A stretch of 5,234 nucleotides of DNA from positions 1 to 5,234 of the forward strand of contig JAHFDU010000293.1 of the NCBI GenBank assembly GCA_023248835.1. The letters are read 5' to 3'. Positions 1 to 5,097 of the stretch are shown here, piece after piece (the first letter of the stretch is position 1; the number at the start of each line of letters is the position of its first letter). The notes beneath the pieces were generated by a model, which saw only the letters and a program-made list of their open reading frames with translations, ran no database searches and was not told the origin of the DNA. Both the position numbers and the translations under genes were made by a program. This stretch comes from Myxococcales bacterium (GTDB lineage: Bacteria > Myxococcota_A > Polyangia > Palsa-1104).

Positions 1-163
1 CGTTTTCTTAAAGGTAAAGTACGAAGAACCGATCCATAGGGCGAATGAAATGCAGCCGTGGTTACACTTGCGGACCGCACTAATAGGCGTGATTCAGATC
101 TCCGTCGCTTCTCCGTCGCTGCGTCCGATCTGTAACTGTCGGCTGTGAGCTGTAGGCTGTCGG
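1..163. other. Non-coding flank with short repeats, no gene recognised
   Basis: I see no recognisable gene here. Plus frame 1 is open from the window edge to a TAG at 37-39, and plus frame 2 is open from base 2 to a TGA at 146-148. Either could be the tail of a gene outside the window, but neither short peptide resembles a known family. Small repeats are present: a dyad TGCGG-A-CCGCA at 69-79, the 10-mer CTCCGTCGCT at 100-109 and again at 111-120, the arms CAGATC (95-100) and GATCTG (127-132), and a heptamer array at 136-163. The first 95 bases are visibly poorer in GC than the rest. This is the 3' flank of the minus-strand lipoprotein gene, but it has no hairpin followed by a T-run on that strand. 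Confidence 0.5.
136..163. repeat. Four tandem heptamers, CTGTNRG
   Basis: Four contiguous 7-base units read CTGTCGG, CTGTGAG, CTGTAGG and CTGTCGG on the plus strand. A partial CTGTAA lies just to the left at 130-135. On the minus strand they read CYNACAG, and the array begins immediately after the TAG stop of the lipoprotein gene. Variation falls in positions 5 and 6 of the unit while CTGT and the final G are fixed. The function is unknown. Confidence 0.75.
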
Positions 164-1717
164 CTATTTCGTCGCGGCGATAGTAGCGCAGGCGATGTCG
201 GTGAAAGTACCGGCGGGCGTTGGCGTGTCGCTGCAAGTTTCGTCGCGGCAGACGCGCACCGAGAAGTGCTCTTCCATCTTGTCGCGCGGACTGACGATGG
301 CCGGGCAGCTCGGGTTGTCGACCAGACACCAGCAAGTCGGCGTGACGGAGTACGGCATGGTCGAGCAATCGGCGCAGCGCGAGAGCGATTTGAGTTGGTT
401 GGTGCCATCCGAAAGCGGGGTGACGTCTTCGACGACACAGTCCGGTTTTTTTCGATCGTCGATGGCGGCGCCGAGGCAGCCAGTGCCGATCTTGTCGACG
501 ATTAACTGTCCGAGATTTTGCAGTGCCGGCGCATAATCGGTGTTGCAGATCGAGGTCTCTTGGTGCTCTTTGGCGGCGCGCACGACTTGGCTTAGGCGCA
601 CGGCTGGATCGCCAGAAAACTTGGTGTCGCTGGCGGCGGTGCAAGAATGCTGCAGCGCCACGGCGCAATTTTTGGAAATAGGCCCGGCGCACTCGACGTA
701 GGGAGTGCCCGCCGTGGTCTGGGGATTGGAGGTCAGTATCGTCTGCACCACTGCGCCGAGCGATGGCCCGGGTGCAGCGATCGACGCGAGAATGACGTCG
801 TCGGGGTTGTCCTTGATGCCGCCTTGTAAACGAGCCTTGGTGAAATAGTTGATGTAGCGGCTGACGTCGAACAGTTTGCCCGGGCCGGCCTCGTTCAGGT
901 TGGGCGCGGCGACGCACATCGCGAGCGGTCCCATCGAACTGCCGTACGGAGGCGGCGCGGCTGGATCACCACAGGTGAGGCCGTAGTGGGTGCAGCGGTA
1001 TGAATCGGACGCGCCGTACTCGTTGATCTTGAACGGGTCGAACAGATCGGTCGTCGGTGGCGCCGAGCAGTCGTCTTCGTCGGTGACAAATACCACCACC
1101 AGCAGCGCTTCAGAGCGTAAGAAGCCGGTGTTCTCGACAATTGGATCGCGCCGCAGCGCTTTGTAAGCCGACTCGAGCTGATGCTCCATGCCGCAGCCAT
1201 CGTTGCCGACCGAAGCCATGCAGCCGAATGTTTGTGGCAGGTCCTGACCGGCGGGTAGGTTGTTTTTACTGTGAATCTGGTCGTAGTCGATGTAGCGCGC
1301 CGGCTTTGCGGTCGAGGTATCAGCGCCGAGATCGCCGCACGACAGGGCCGCGGCGACTCCTTTGGCTTGTAGGCGACCGCCGTCGCCACCGACCACCTTG
1401 CAGTTGCTGCCCAGTGGCTTGGGCCCGGCGCCAAGATCGGAGGTGACCACGCCAATGTGGTACCAGGCGGGATGGCCGCTGGCGTTGAATTCGTCGAGCA
1501 CCTTGATGAGTTCAGGAAATTTGGACTTGAGCGCCTCTTGCTTCGGCGTCATCGAAGGGGAGTTGTCGACCATAAACAGCAAGTCGACGTGGTTTTTCAC
1601 GTTTTGATCGACGTGCGCTCGTGTCTCCTGGGTGACGATCACCGCCGGTGGCGCCACCGGCGGATTGAGACACCCGCCACCGATCATTGCAAAAGCCCAC
1701 AAGCTGCCTCTGCGCAT
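164..1717 (-). CDS. Secreted VWA-domain lipoprotein, cysteine-rich
   Basis: This is a predicted envelope lipoprotein of 517 residues with a metal-binding von Willebrand factor A domain. The N-terminus MRRGSLWAFAMIGGGC looks like a short lipoprotein signal with the lipidated cysteine at C16, although the lipobox (IGGG-C) is weak. The VWA domain starts near residue 43. Its MIDAS motif DNSPS places metal ligands at D51, S53 and S55, and a later acidic strand end VFVTDEDDCS (209-218) fits the distal MIDAS aspartate. A GCGMEHQLESA stretch at 174-184 resembles sequence typical of myxobacterial VWA lipoproteins. The C-terminal third is rich in cysteine. Excluding C16 I count 22 cysteines, an even number that suits disulfides in an oxidising compartment. 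A start at 1747 would add 10 residues but lies at the predicted transcription start and lacks a ribosome site; 1717 has AAGGAG 5 nt upstream. The ligand or partner is unknown. Confidence 0.85.
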   Translation of the reverse strand: MRRGSLWAFAMIGGGCLNPPVAPPAVIVTQETRAHVDQNVKNHVDLLFMVDNSPSMTPKQEALKSKFPELIKVLDEFNASGHPAWYHIGVVTSDLGAGPKPLGSNCKVVGGDGGRLQAKGVAAALSCGDLGADTSTAKPARYIDYDQIHSKNNLPAGQDLPQTFGCMASVGNDGCGMEHQLESAYKALRRDPIVENTGFLRSEALLVVVFVTDEDDCSAPPTTDLFDPFKINEYGASDSYRCTHYGLTCGDPAAPPPYGSSMGPLAMCVAAPNLNEAGPGKLFDVSRYINYFTKARLQGGIKDNPDDVILASIAAPGPSLGAVVQTILTSNPQTTAGTPYVECAGPISKNCAVALQHSCTAASDTKFSGDPAVRLSQVVRAAKEHQETSICNTDYAPALQNLGQLIVDKIGTGCLGAAIDDRKKPDCVVEDVTPLSDGTNQLKSLSRCADCSTMPYSVTPTCWCLVDNPSCPAIVSPRDKMEEHFSVRVCRDETCSDTPTPAGTFTDIACATIAATK

Positions 1718-1722
1718 GATTG

Positions 1723-1728
1723 CTCCTT
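1723..1728 (-). promoter_or_regulatory. Ribosome binding site of the VWA lipoprotein gene
   Basis: AAGGAG on the minus strand lies 5 nt before the ATG at 1717. The upstream in-frame ATG at 1747 has no purine-rich site before it. This decides the start in favour of 1717 and puts the signal peptide at the very N-terminus. Confidence 0.85.
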
Positions 1729-1752
1729 GAGGAACGCAAATCCCCATACTGT

Positions 1753-1781
1753 ATTCTAATCCGGACCGAAGGGATATTCAA
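1753..1781 (-). promoter_or_regulatory. Sigma-70-like promoter for the VWA lipoprotein gene
   Basis: On the minus strand a -35 box TTGAAT (1781-1776) is followed after 17 bp by a -10 box TAGAAT (1758-1753). The -10 matches TATAAT at 5 of 6 positions and the -35 matches TTGACA at 4 of 6. The predicted start of transcription is near 1746, leaving a leader of about 29 nt before the ATG at 1717. This is a motif match only. Confidence 0.55.
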
Positions 1782-1822
1782 GTTCGCGGATAATTGTAAT
1801 CGATCAGGCAATTCTTATCGCC

Positions 1823-1837
1823 CAAATTCGGAATTTG
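1823..1837. promoter_or_regulatory. Perfect dyad, possible operator
   Basis: CAAATTC-G-GAATTTG is a perfect 7+1+7 inverted repeat between two divergent genes, 64 bp before the regulator start and about 77 bp behind the presumed lipoprotein transcription start. Its position and symmetry suit a dimeric HTH protein such as the adjacent Fis-type regulator or the XRE protein, but there is no direct evidence for the binder. It has no T-run to suggest a terminator. Confidence 0.4.
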
Positions 1838-1864
1838 TTGCAACCTGCGAATGATGCTACGAAT

Positions 1865-1899
1865 AACATAGGAGAAATCTGAACATAGGAGAAATCTGA
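1865..1899 (+). repeat. 17-bp tandem duplication containing the RBS
   Basis: Bases 1865-1881 (AACATAGGAGAAATCTG) are repeated exactly at 1882-1898, and the match runs one base further to 1899. Each copy contains AGGAGA, at 1870-1875 and 1887-1892. The second lies 8 nt before the TTG start at 1901 and is the likely functional ribosome binding site. The first is 25 nt away, too far to initiate at that codon. The identity of the copies suggests a recent slippage duplication or selection for two sites. Confidence 0.9.
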
Positions 1900-1900
1900 T

Positions 1901-3349
1901 TTGGCAGCGGCAACCGCCAAGAGCGTTGAAACCAAGGGCAAACCGTCCTCGCACCGGGCCGATGGCGTGCTGCGCCAGATTCTCGTCGTCGACGACGAGG
2001 AGGCGATGCGGCACATGCTGATGCTGCTGCTCAAGCGTGAGGGCTATGAAGCCACCGCGGTGGCCTCGGGGGAAGCCGCGCTCGCTGAGCTCGGGCAAAA
2101 GCGGTACGACGTCGTGCTCTCCGACATCCGCATGCCCAAGCTGGGTGGCCTCGATCTGGTCGACGAAATCCACCGTCGCGACATCAAAACCACAGTGATT
2201 CTGATGTCGGCGTTCGGTTCGGTCGATGTCGCCATCGAAGCGATGAAGCGCGGCGCTTACGACTATGTCTCCAAACCGTTCCGCCCCGACGAGGTGGTGC
2301 TGGTGCTCAAGAAGGCGGAAGAGCGCGAGCGACTGTTTCGCGAAAACGCGTCGCTAAAAATGGCGCTGGCCGAGCGCCAGCGCATGCAAGCGAGTGGACC
2401 GGGCGCGATTTTGTCGAGCAGTCGGCCGATGCAGGAGATCTTGCGTACCATCACTAAGATCGCCGAGTACAAGACGACTGTGCTTATCACCGGCGAGTCC
2501 GGCACCGGCAAGGAGTTGGTGGCGCGCGCCATCCACCAGGAGTCGCCGCGCGCCCAGGCGCCGTTTGTTGCGGTCAACTGCGGCGCGATTCCAGAGTCGC
2601 TCATCGAAAGTGAACTCTTCGGCCACAAAAAAGGCGCGTTTACCGACGCCATCCGCGACAAGACGGGACTGTTTCAGGAAGCCTCAGGTGGAACGCTGTT
2701 TCTCGACGAGATCGGTGAACTTCCGCTCGCGCTTCAAGTAAAACTTTTGCGCGTGTTGCAAGAGCACATGGTGCGGCCGGTCGGTGGCGAAAACGACGAG
2801 CCGATCGATGTCCGACTGGTGACGGCGACGATGCGCGACTTGCCGGCTGAGGTGGCAGCCGGGCGTTTTCGCGAAGATCTTTTTTATCGGCTCAATGTCA
2901 TTGCGCTGCACTTGCCGCCGCTGCGCGATCGACGTGACGACATTCCGATCTTGGTCGAACATTTCTTGGCGCGCACCAATCGCAAGTTGGGACTCGCGGT
3001 GAGCGGTGTGACTGCGGAAGCGATGAAATTGCTCCTGCACTATGCCTGGCCGGGCAATGTGCGCGAGCTCGAGAATACAGTCGAGCGTGCGATCGTGCTG
3101 TGTGAGGGCGACGAGATCGGCCGTCGTGACCTTTACGATCGAATACTAGCGGGAGAAGATCGGATTCGTCGCACCTTGCAGTCGGGGGAGCTGTCGATCA
3201 AGAAAACCACTCGAGTGGTCGAAGAGGAGCTGATTCGGCGGGCTTTAAAAGAGACCGGCGGAAATCGTACTAACGCCGCGAAAATACTAGAGATTAGCCA
3301 TCGGGCGCTGCTCTATAAGATGAAAGAATTCGGCCTTACCGACCTATAA
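1901..3349 (+). CDS. Sigma-54-dependent response regulator (NtrC family)
   Basis: This is a full-length 482-residue bacterial enhancer-binding protein that would activate RNA polymerase carrying sigma-54. The receiver domain (about 26-140) has the acidic pair D31/D32, phospho-acceptor D75 in SDIRMP, S103 and K125. A helical linker leads to the AAA+ domain (about 170-400), which has Walker A GESGTGKE (198-205), Walker B TLFLDEIG (265-272), arginine fingers R324 and R330, and the sensor II region WPGNVREL (383-390). A Fis-type HTH occupies about 442-479. Two residues are atypical: the sigma-54-contact loop reads GAFTDA (245-250) instead of GAFTGA, and M311 replaces the usual Asn/His of sensor I. 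The start must be TTG 1901, because an in-frame TAG lies at 1886-1888 and the next ATG would remove the receiver's acidic pair. No histidine kinase is present in the window. Its position before pil genes suggests a PilR-like role, but this is inference and I give no symbol. Confidence 0.95.
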   Translation: MAAATAKSVETKGKPSSHRADGVLRQILVVDDEEAMRHMLMLLLKREGYEATAVASGEAALAELGQKRYDVVLSDIRMPKLGGLDLVDEIHRRDIKTTVILMSAFGSVDVAIEAMKRGAYDYVSKPFRPDEVVLVLKKAEERERLFRENASLKMALAERQRMQASGPGAILSSSRPMQEILRTITKIAEYKTTVLITGESGTGKELVARAIHQESPRAQAPFVAVNCGAIPESLIESELFGHKKGAFTDAIRDKTGLFQEASGGTLFLDEIGELPLALQVKLLRVLQEHMVRPVGGENDEPIDVRLVTATMRDLPAEVAAGRFREDLFYRLNVIALHLPPLRDRRDDIPILVEHFLARTNRKLGLAVSGVTAEAMKLLLHYAWPGNVRELENTVERAIVLCEGDEIGRRDLYDRILAGEDRIRRTLQSGELSIKKTTRVVEEELIRRALKETGGNRTNAAKILEISHRALLYKMKEFGLTDL

Positions 3350-3361
3350 TTGGGCAAAAAT

Positions 3362-3389
3362 TTGACGGATAGATACAAGGTGGTAGCAT
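3362..3389 (+). promoter_or_regulatory. Candidate sigma-70-like promoter of the HTH-pilM-pilN unit
   Basis: TTGACG (3362-3367, 5 of 6 to the -35 consensus) is followed after 16 bp by TAGCAT (3384-3389, 4 of 6 to the -10 consensus). It begins 12 bp after the regulator stop and faces the HTH gene. An alternative TATAAT lies at 3434-3439 but has no convincing -35 box. Either could drive the operon. Confidence 0.35.
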
Positions 3390-3399
3390 GTAGGACATG
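3387..3399. promoter_or_regulatory. Short perfect dyad overlapping the candidate promoter
   Basis: CATGT-AGG-ACATG is a perfect 5+3+5 inverted repeat that overlaps the candidate -10 box and transcription start. That placement would suit a repressor operator, possibly for the XRE-type protein encoded next. At 10 paired bases it could be chance. Confidence 0.25.
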
Positions 3400-3469
3400 G
3401 TGAGAGAGAAAACTACTTAATTATGTGTCTTTTTATAATCTCTTGACGACAAGGAGGCACCATCCCATC

Positions 3470-3577
3470 ATGTTTCTTATCGCTGTAACCGACTTTGAAC
3501 AGCGACGAAGGGCCATCGATGGAAGCGCACAAGAACGAAGCGATAAAAATTCTCGAAAGCAAAAACGCGAATGTTGA
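3470..3577 (+). CDS. Possible 35-codon leader ORF overlapping the HTH gene start
   Basis: The strongest Shine-Dalgarno sequence in this gap, AAGGAGG (3451-3457), does not serve the HTH frame, which has a TAA at 3486-3488. The next ATG after it is at 3470, with a rather long 12-nt spacer. It opens a 35-codon frame starting MFLIAVTDFE, becoming basic, and ending with a TGA at 3575-3577, inside the HTH gene. It has no recognisable domain. It may be a translated leader or upstream ORF coupled to the HTH gene, or a chance frame. Confidence 0.3.
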   Translation: MFLIAVTDFEQRRRAIDGSAQERSDKNSRKQKREC

Positions 3578-3863
3578 TTCGTCCGCGCTTGATGCTCGCG
3601 AGGAAAATAAAAAGGAGGCGACCAAGAACGGCAGCGTTCATCGCGTTCGCGACAAAATAAAAAACTCGGTCCGCAAATTGCGGATGGAGAAGATGGTTAG
3701 CAAAGCCGAGCTGGCGAGAAGGGCCGGCGTTTCCACCCTGACCATCGATCGCGTCGAACGCGGCATGAGCTGTCGGATGGACACCAAGCGGAAGATTCTT
3801 GAGGCACTCGGGCTCAAGCCGCAAGATCGTGTCCTGGTTTTTGGCGACTCCGAAGAGGACTAG
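3519..3863 (+). CDS. Small XRE-type helix-turn-helix protein
   Basis: This is a 114-residue predicted DNA-binding protein. Residues 1-45 are charged, rich in Lys, Glu, Asn and Ala, and probably disordered. Residues about 47-99 form a Cro/C1 (XRE) type HTH: helix 2 around S61-A69 (SKAELARRA), the turn at G70-V71, and the recognition helix around S72-R81 (STLTIDRVERG). A further helix follows at 88-97, and the tail is acidic (GDSEED). I chose ATG 3519 because GAAGGG lies 6 nt upstream. A TTG at 3495 in the same frame would add 8 residues. The gene sits 48 bp before pilM on the same strand, so it is probably cotranscribed and may regulate the pilus operon or itself. The target is unknown. No catalytic domain is visible. 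Confidence 0.8.
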   Translation: MEAHKNEAIKILESKNANVDSSALDAREENKKEATKNGSVHRVRDKIKNSVRKLRMEKMVSKAELARRAGVSTLTIDRVERGMSCRMDTKRKILEALGLKPQDRVLVFGDSEED

Positions 3864-3911
3864 GGCGCGCGACCACTTTCGGCCGCGCTCTCGGAAAGAG
3901 CAGGCGCGGCG

Positions 3912-4952
3912 ATGGCAAGAAATTGTATTGGCCTCGACCTCGGCTCGCACGCGGTCAAGGTGACGCAAATCAAAAAAGGCCGCGGCGGCTTTCAGCTGCT
4001 CAAATATGGCATTGAGCCAGTTCCTCCCGACACCATTGTAGATGGCGCGATTCTGACCCACTCCGCGGTGTCGGATGCGGTGCGCGCGCTTTTTGACAGA
4101 CTCGAGATCAAACAAAAGGAAGTGGCGTTGGCGATTTCGGGCAACGCGCTCATCATCAAAAAAATCCAAGTTCCGGCGATGACCGCCGACGAACTCGAAG
4201 AGCAGGTGCCGTGGGAAGCCGAGCACCACATTCCGTTTAACAAGAACGACGTCGAGATTGATTACCAAGTGCTGGGCGCGCCCAATGCGCAGGGGCAAGT
4301 CGAACTGTTGTTGGTGGCGGCAAAAAAAGAGGTGATTGCCGATTACGCCTCGGTGGCGCGCGAAGCCGAGCTCAAGCCAATGGTGGTCGATGTCGCCGCC
4401 TTTGCCGTGCAAAATGGTTTTGAAGCGGCTTATGGGGCAACCCAGGACGTGGTCGCGCTGATCAATGTCGGCGCCTCGATTTCGACCATCAACATCATTG
4501 TCGGTGGCATGAGCGCGTTTACCCGCGATGTCGCTACCGGCGGCAACACTTTTTCGGACGACATCAAGCGCCACCTCGCGCTGTCGAGCGAAGAGGCGGA
4601 ATCGATGAAAGTGGCGTTCACCGAAGGCAGCCATGTGCCGGACGTCGAACGCGTGCTGGCGGCGGCCAGTCAGCTAATGGCGGGAGAATTTCAGAAGTCG
4701 ATCGATTTTTTTCTCTCGTCGCATCCCGAATCGAGTTTGTCCAAGATCTATTTGTCTGGCGGTTCCGCGCGCATTCCGCCGCTCAATGCTGCGATTGAAC
4801 AGCGCGCCCATGTGCCAGTGGAAGTGATGGATCCGTTTCGCGGCATGCAAGCGGCGGCGGAGATTGAGCCCGATTTTTTGCGCGTGCACGGCGCGCAGGG
4901 CGTGATTTCGCTCGGATTGGCGCTGCGCAGCCCAGGAGATAAATTTGATTAA
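3912..4952 (+). CDS. pilM: Type IV pilus assembly protein PilM
   Basis: PilM is the cytoplasmic actin-like ATPase of the type IV pilus alignment subcomplex. It binds the N-terminal tail of PilN and links the inner-membrane PilN/PilO pair to the motor. At 346 residues it has normal length. The N-terminus has the first phosphate motif of the FtsA/actin fold (IGLDLGSHAVKV, about 6-17, with D9 and G11). The characteristic family segment VPWEAEHHIPF lies near residues 98-108, and the adenosine-side glycine pair is in YLSGGSARIPPL (G283, G284). The ATG at 3912 has only a weak upstream site (AGG at 3902-3904), which fits translation coupled to the preceding HTH gene. The last codons contain AGGAG and TTTGATTAA, sequences that look like a former start region of pilN. 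Confidence 0.95.
   Translation: MARNCIGLDLGSHAVKVTQIKKGRGGFQLLKYGIEPVPPDTIVDGAILTHSAVSDAVRALFDRLEIKQKEVALAISGNALIIKKIQVPAMTADELEEQVPWEAEHHIPFNKNDVEIDYQVLGAPNAQGQVELLLVAAKKEVIADYASVAREAELKPMVVDVAAFAVQNGFEAAYGATQDVVALINVGASISTINIIVGGMSAFTRDVATGGNTFSDDIKRHLALSSEEAESMKVAFTEGSHVPDVERVLAAASQLMAGEFQKSIDFFLSSHPESSLSKIYLSGGSARIPPLNAAIEQRAHVPVEVMDPFRGMQAAAEIEPDFLRVHGAQGVISLGLALRSPGDKFD
4934..4947 (+). promoter_or_regulatory. Vestigial or duplicate pilN-like translation start inside pilM
   Basis: AGGAG (4934-4938) is followed after 6 nt by TTG (4945-4947) and then ATT-AA, overlapping the pilM stop by 8 nt. The actual pilN start at 5090 also reads TTG-ATT-AA, behind GAGG with the same 6-nt spacing. The first site therefore looks like a complete initiation signal left in place when the junction was split. 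Confidence 0.5.
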
Positions 4953-5097
4953 CCGTTTGCAATTCGCGCGGGAATCGCGCGGCGGGGGGGAGGCTCACGC
5001 GGCTTTGCCGCGGGAGGGGGTTCGGCCCGAGCCGGCGCGAATGCGCCGAGCGCGAGGGCGAACGGAACGTCCCCCTATTGAGGTTAAATTTGATTAA
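4945..5097 (+). CDS. 50-codon ORF bridging pilM and pilN
   Basis: From the TTG at 4945 a frame stays open for 50 codons and ends at the TAA 5095-5097, overlapping the pilM stop by 8 nt and the pilN start by 8 nt. It has a good ribosome site (AGGAG, 6-nt spacing). The product would begin MINRLQFARE, be rich in Arg, Gly, Pro and Glu, and end EVKFD, echoing the GDKFD end of PilM because of the direct repeat. I recognise no domain. It may carry ribosomes across the insert and keep pilM-pilN coupling rather than make a useful peptide. Confidence 0.3.
   Translation: MINRLQFARESRGGGEAHAALPREGVRPEPARMRRARGRTERPPIEVKFD
4965..5076 (+). other. Cluster of three strong hairpins (structured spacer)
   Basis: Hairpin 1 pairs CGCGCG (4965-4970) with CGCGCG (4976-4981) around GGAAT. 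Hairpin 2 pairs CGCGGC (4998-5003) with GCCGCG (5007-5012) around TTT, extendable by CTC (4994-4996)/GAG (5014-5016) past one mismatch. Hairpin 3 is long: GTTCG (5020-5024) with CGAAC (5059-5063), CCC (5026-5028) with GGG (5056-5058), GC (5031-5032) with GC (5050-5051), and CGGCGC (5033-5038) with GCGCCG (5043-5048) around GAAT. An outer AGGGG (5015-5019)/CCCCT (5072-5076) pairing is also possible. There is no T-run, so these are not classical terminators. They may attenuate expression, stabilise the mRNA, or mark a REP-like element. Confidence 0.6.
5080..5083 (+). promoter_or_regulatory. Ribosome binding site of pilN
   Basis: GAGG lies 6 nt before the TTG at 5090 and supports that start. The TTG choice is also required to give the family N-terminus MIKINLLP. 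Confidence 0.65.

Larger units (their letters stand above)
4940..5097. repeat. 13-bp direct repeats flanking a palindromic insert at the pilM/pilN junction
   Basis: TAAATTTGATTAA occurs at 4940-4952, as the last codons and stop of pilM, and identically at 5085-5097, spanning the pilN start. The offset is 145 bp. Between them lies a GC-rich, hairpin-rich stretch (4953-5084) unlike either neighbour. In many bacteria pilM and pilN overlap or nearly touch, so the arrangement reads as a small element inserted with duplication of the junction. It encodes no transposase. Whether it belongs to a dispersed repeat family cannot be seen from this window. Confidence 0.7.

Noticed and set aside
95..132. 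CAGATC...GATCTG arms as a terminator for the VWA gene
   Set aside because: The arms are only 6 bp with a 26-nt loop and there is no following T-run on the minus strand.
895..1455. Minus-strand 186-codon frame inside the VWA gene, and several plus-strand frames opposite it
   Set aside because: Their compositions are dominated by Arg, Ser, Pro and Thr, typical of shifted frames. The VWA frame has clear domain motifs and a start signal.
1830..1841. GG...GC pair resembling a sigma-54 -24/-12 promoter before the regulator
   Set aside because: The GG-to-GC distance is 10 bp instead of 12, and the surrounding bases do not match the consensus.
3351..3366. Possible sigma-54 promoter TGGGC...TTGAC just after the regulator gene
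   Set aside because: The GG and TTG are spaced about right, but the invariant GC of the -12 element is missing (GA instead) and the -24 element departs from TGGCAC. A sigma-70-like match in the same place is as good or better.
3420..3439. ATTAT...ATAAT inverted repeat with T-run as a terminator of the regulator gene
   Set aside because: The stem is five A-T pairs with a 10-nt loop and the T-run sits inside the loop, so it would not form an intrinsic terminator.
3876..3898. CTTTC...GAAAG hairpin between the HTH gene and pilM
   Set aside because: A 5-bp stem with a 13-nt loop and no T-run is weak and common by chance. A competing GCGCG/CGCGC pairing (3865-3869 with 3884-3888) is similarly short.
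3477..4634. Long minus-strand open frame of 385 codons
   Set aside because: It lies antisense to the HTH gene and pilM, both well supported. Its product is rich in Arg, His, Phe and Asn without any domain, as expected for the complement of a GC-rich gene.
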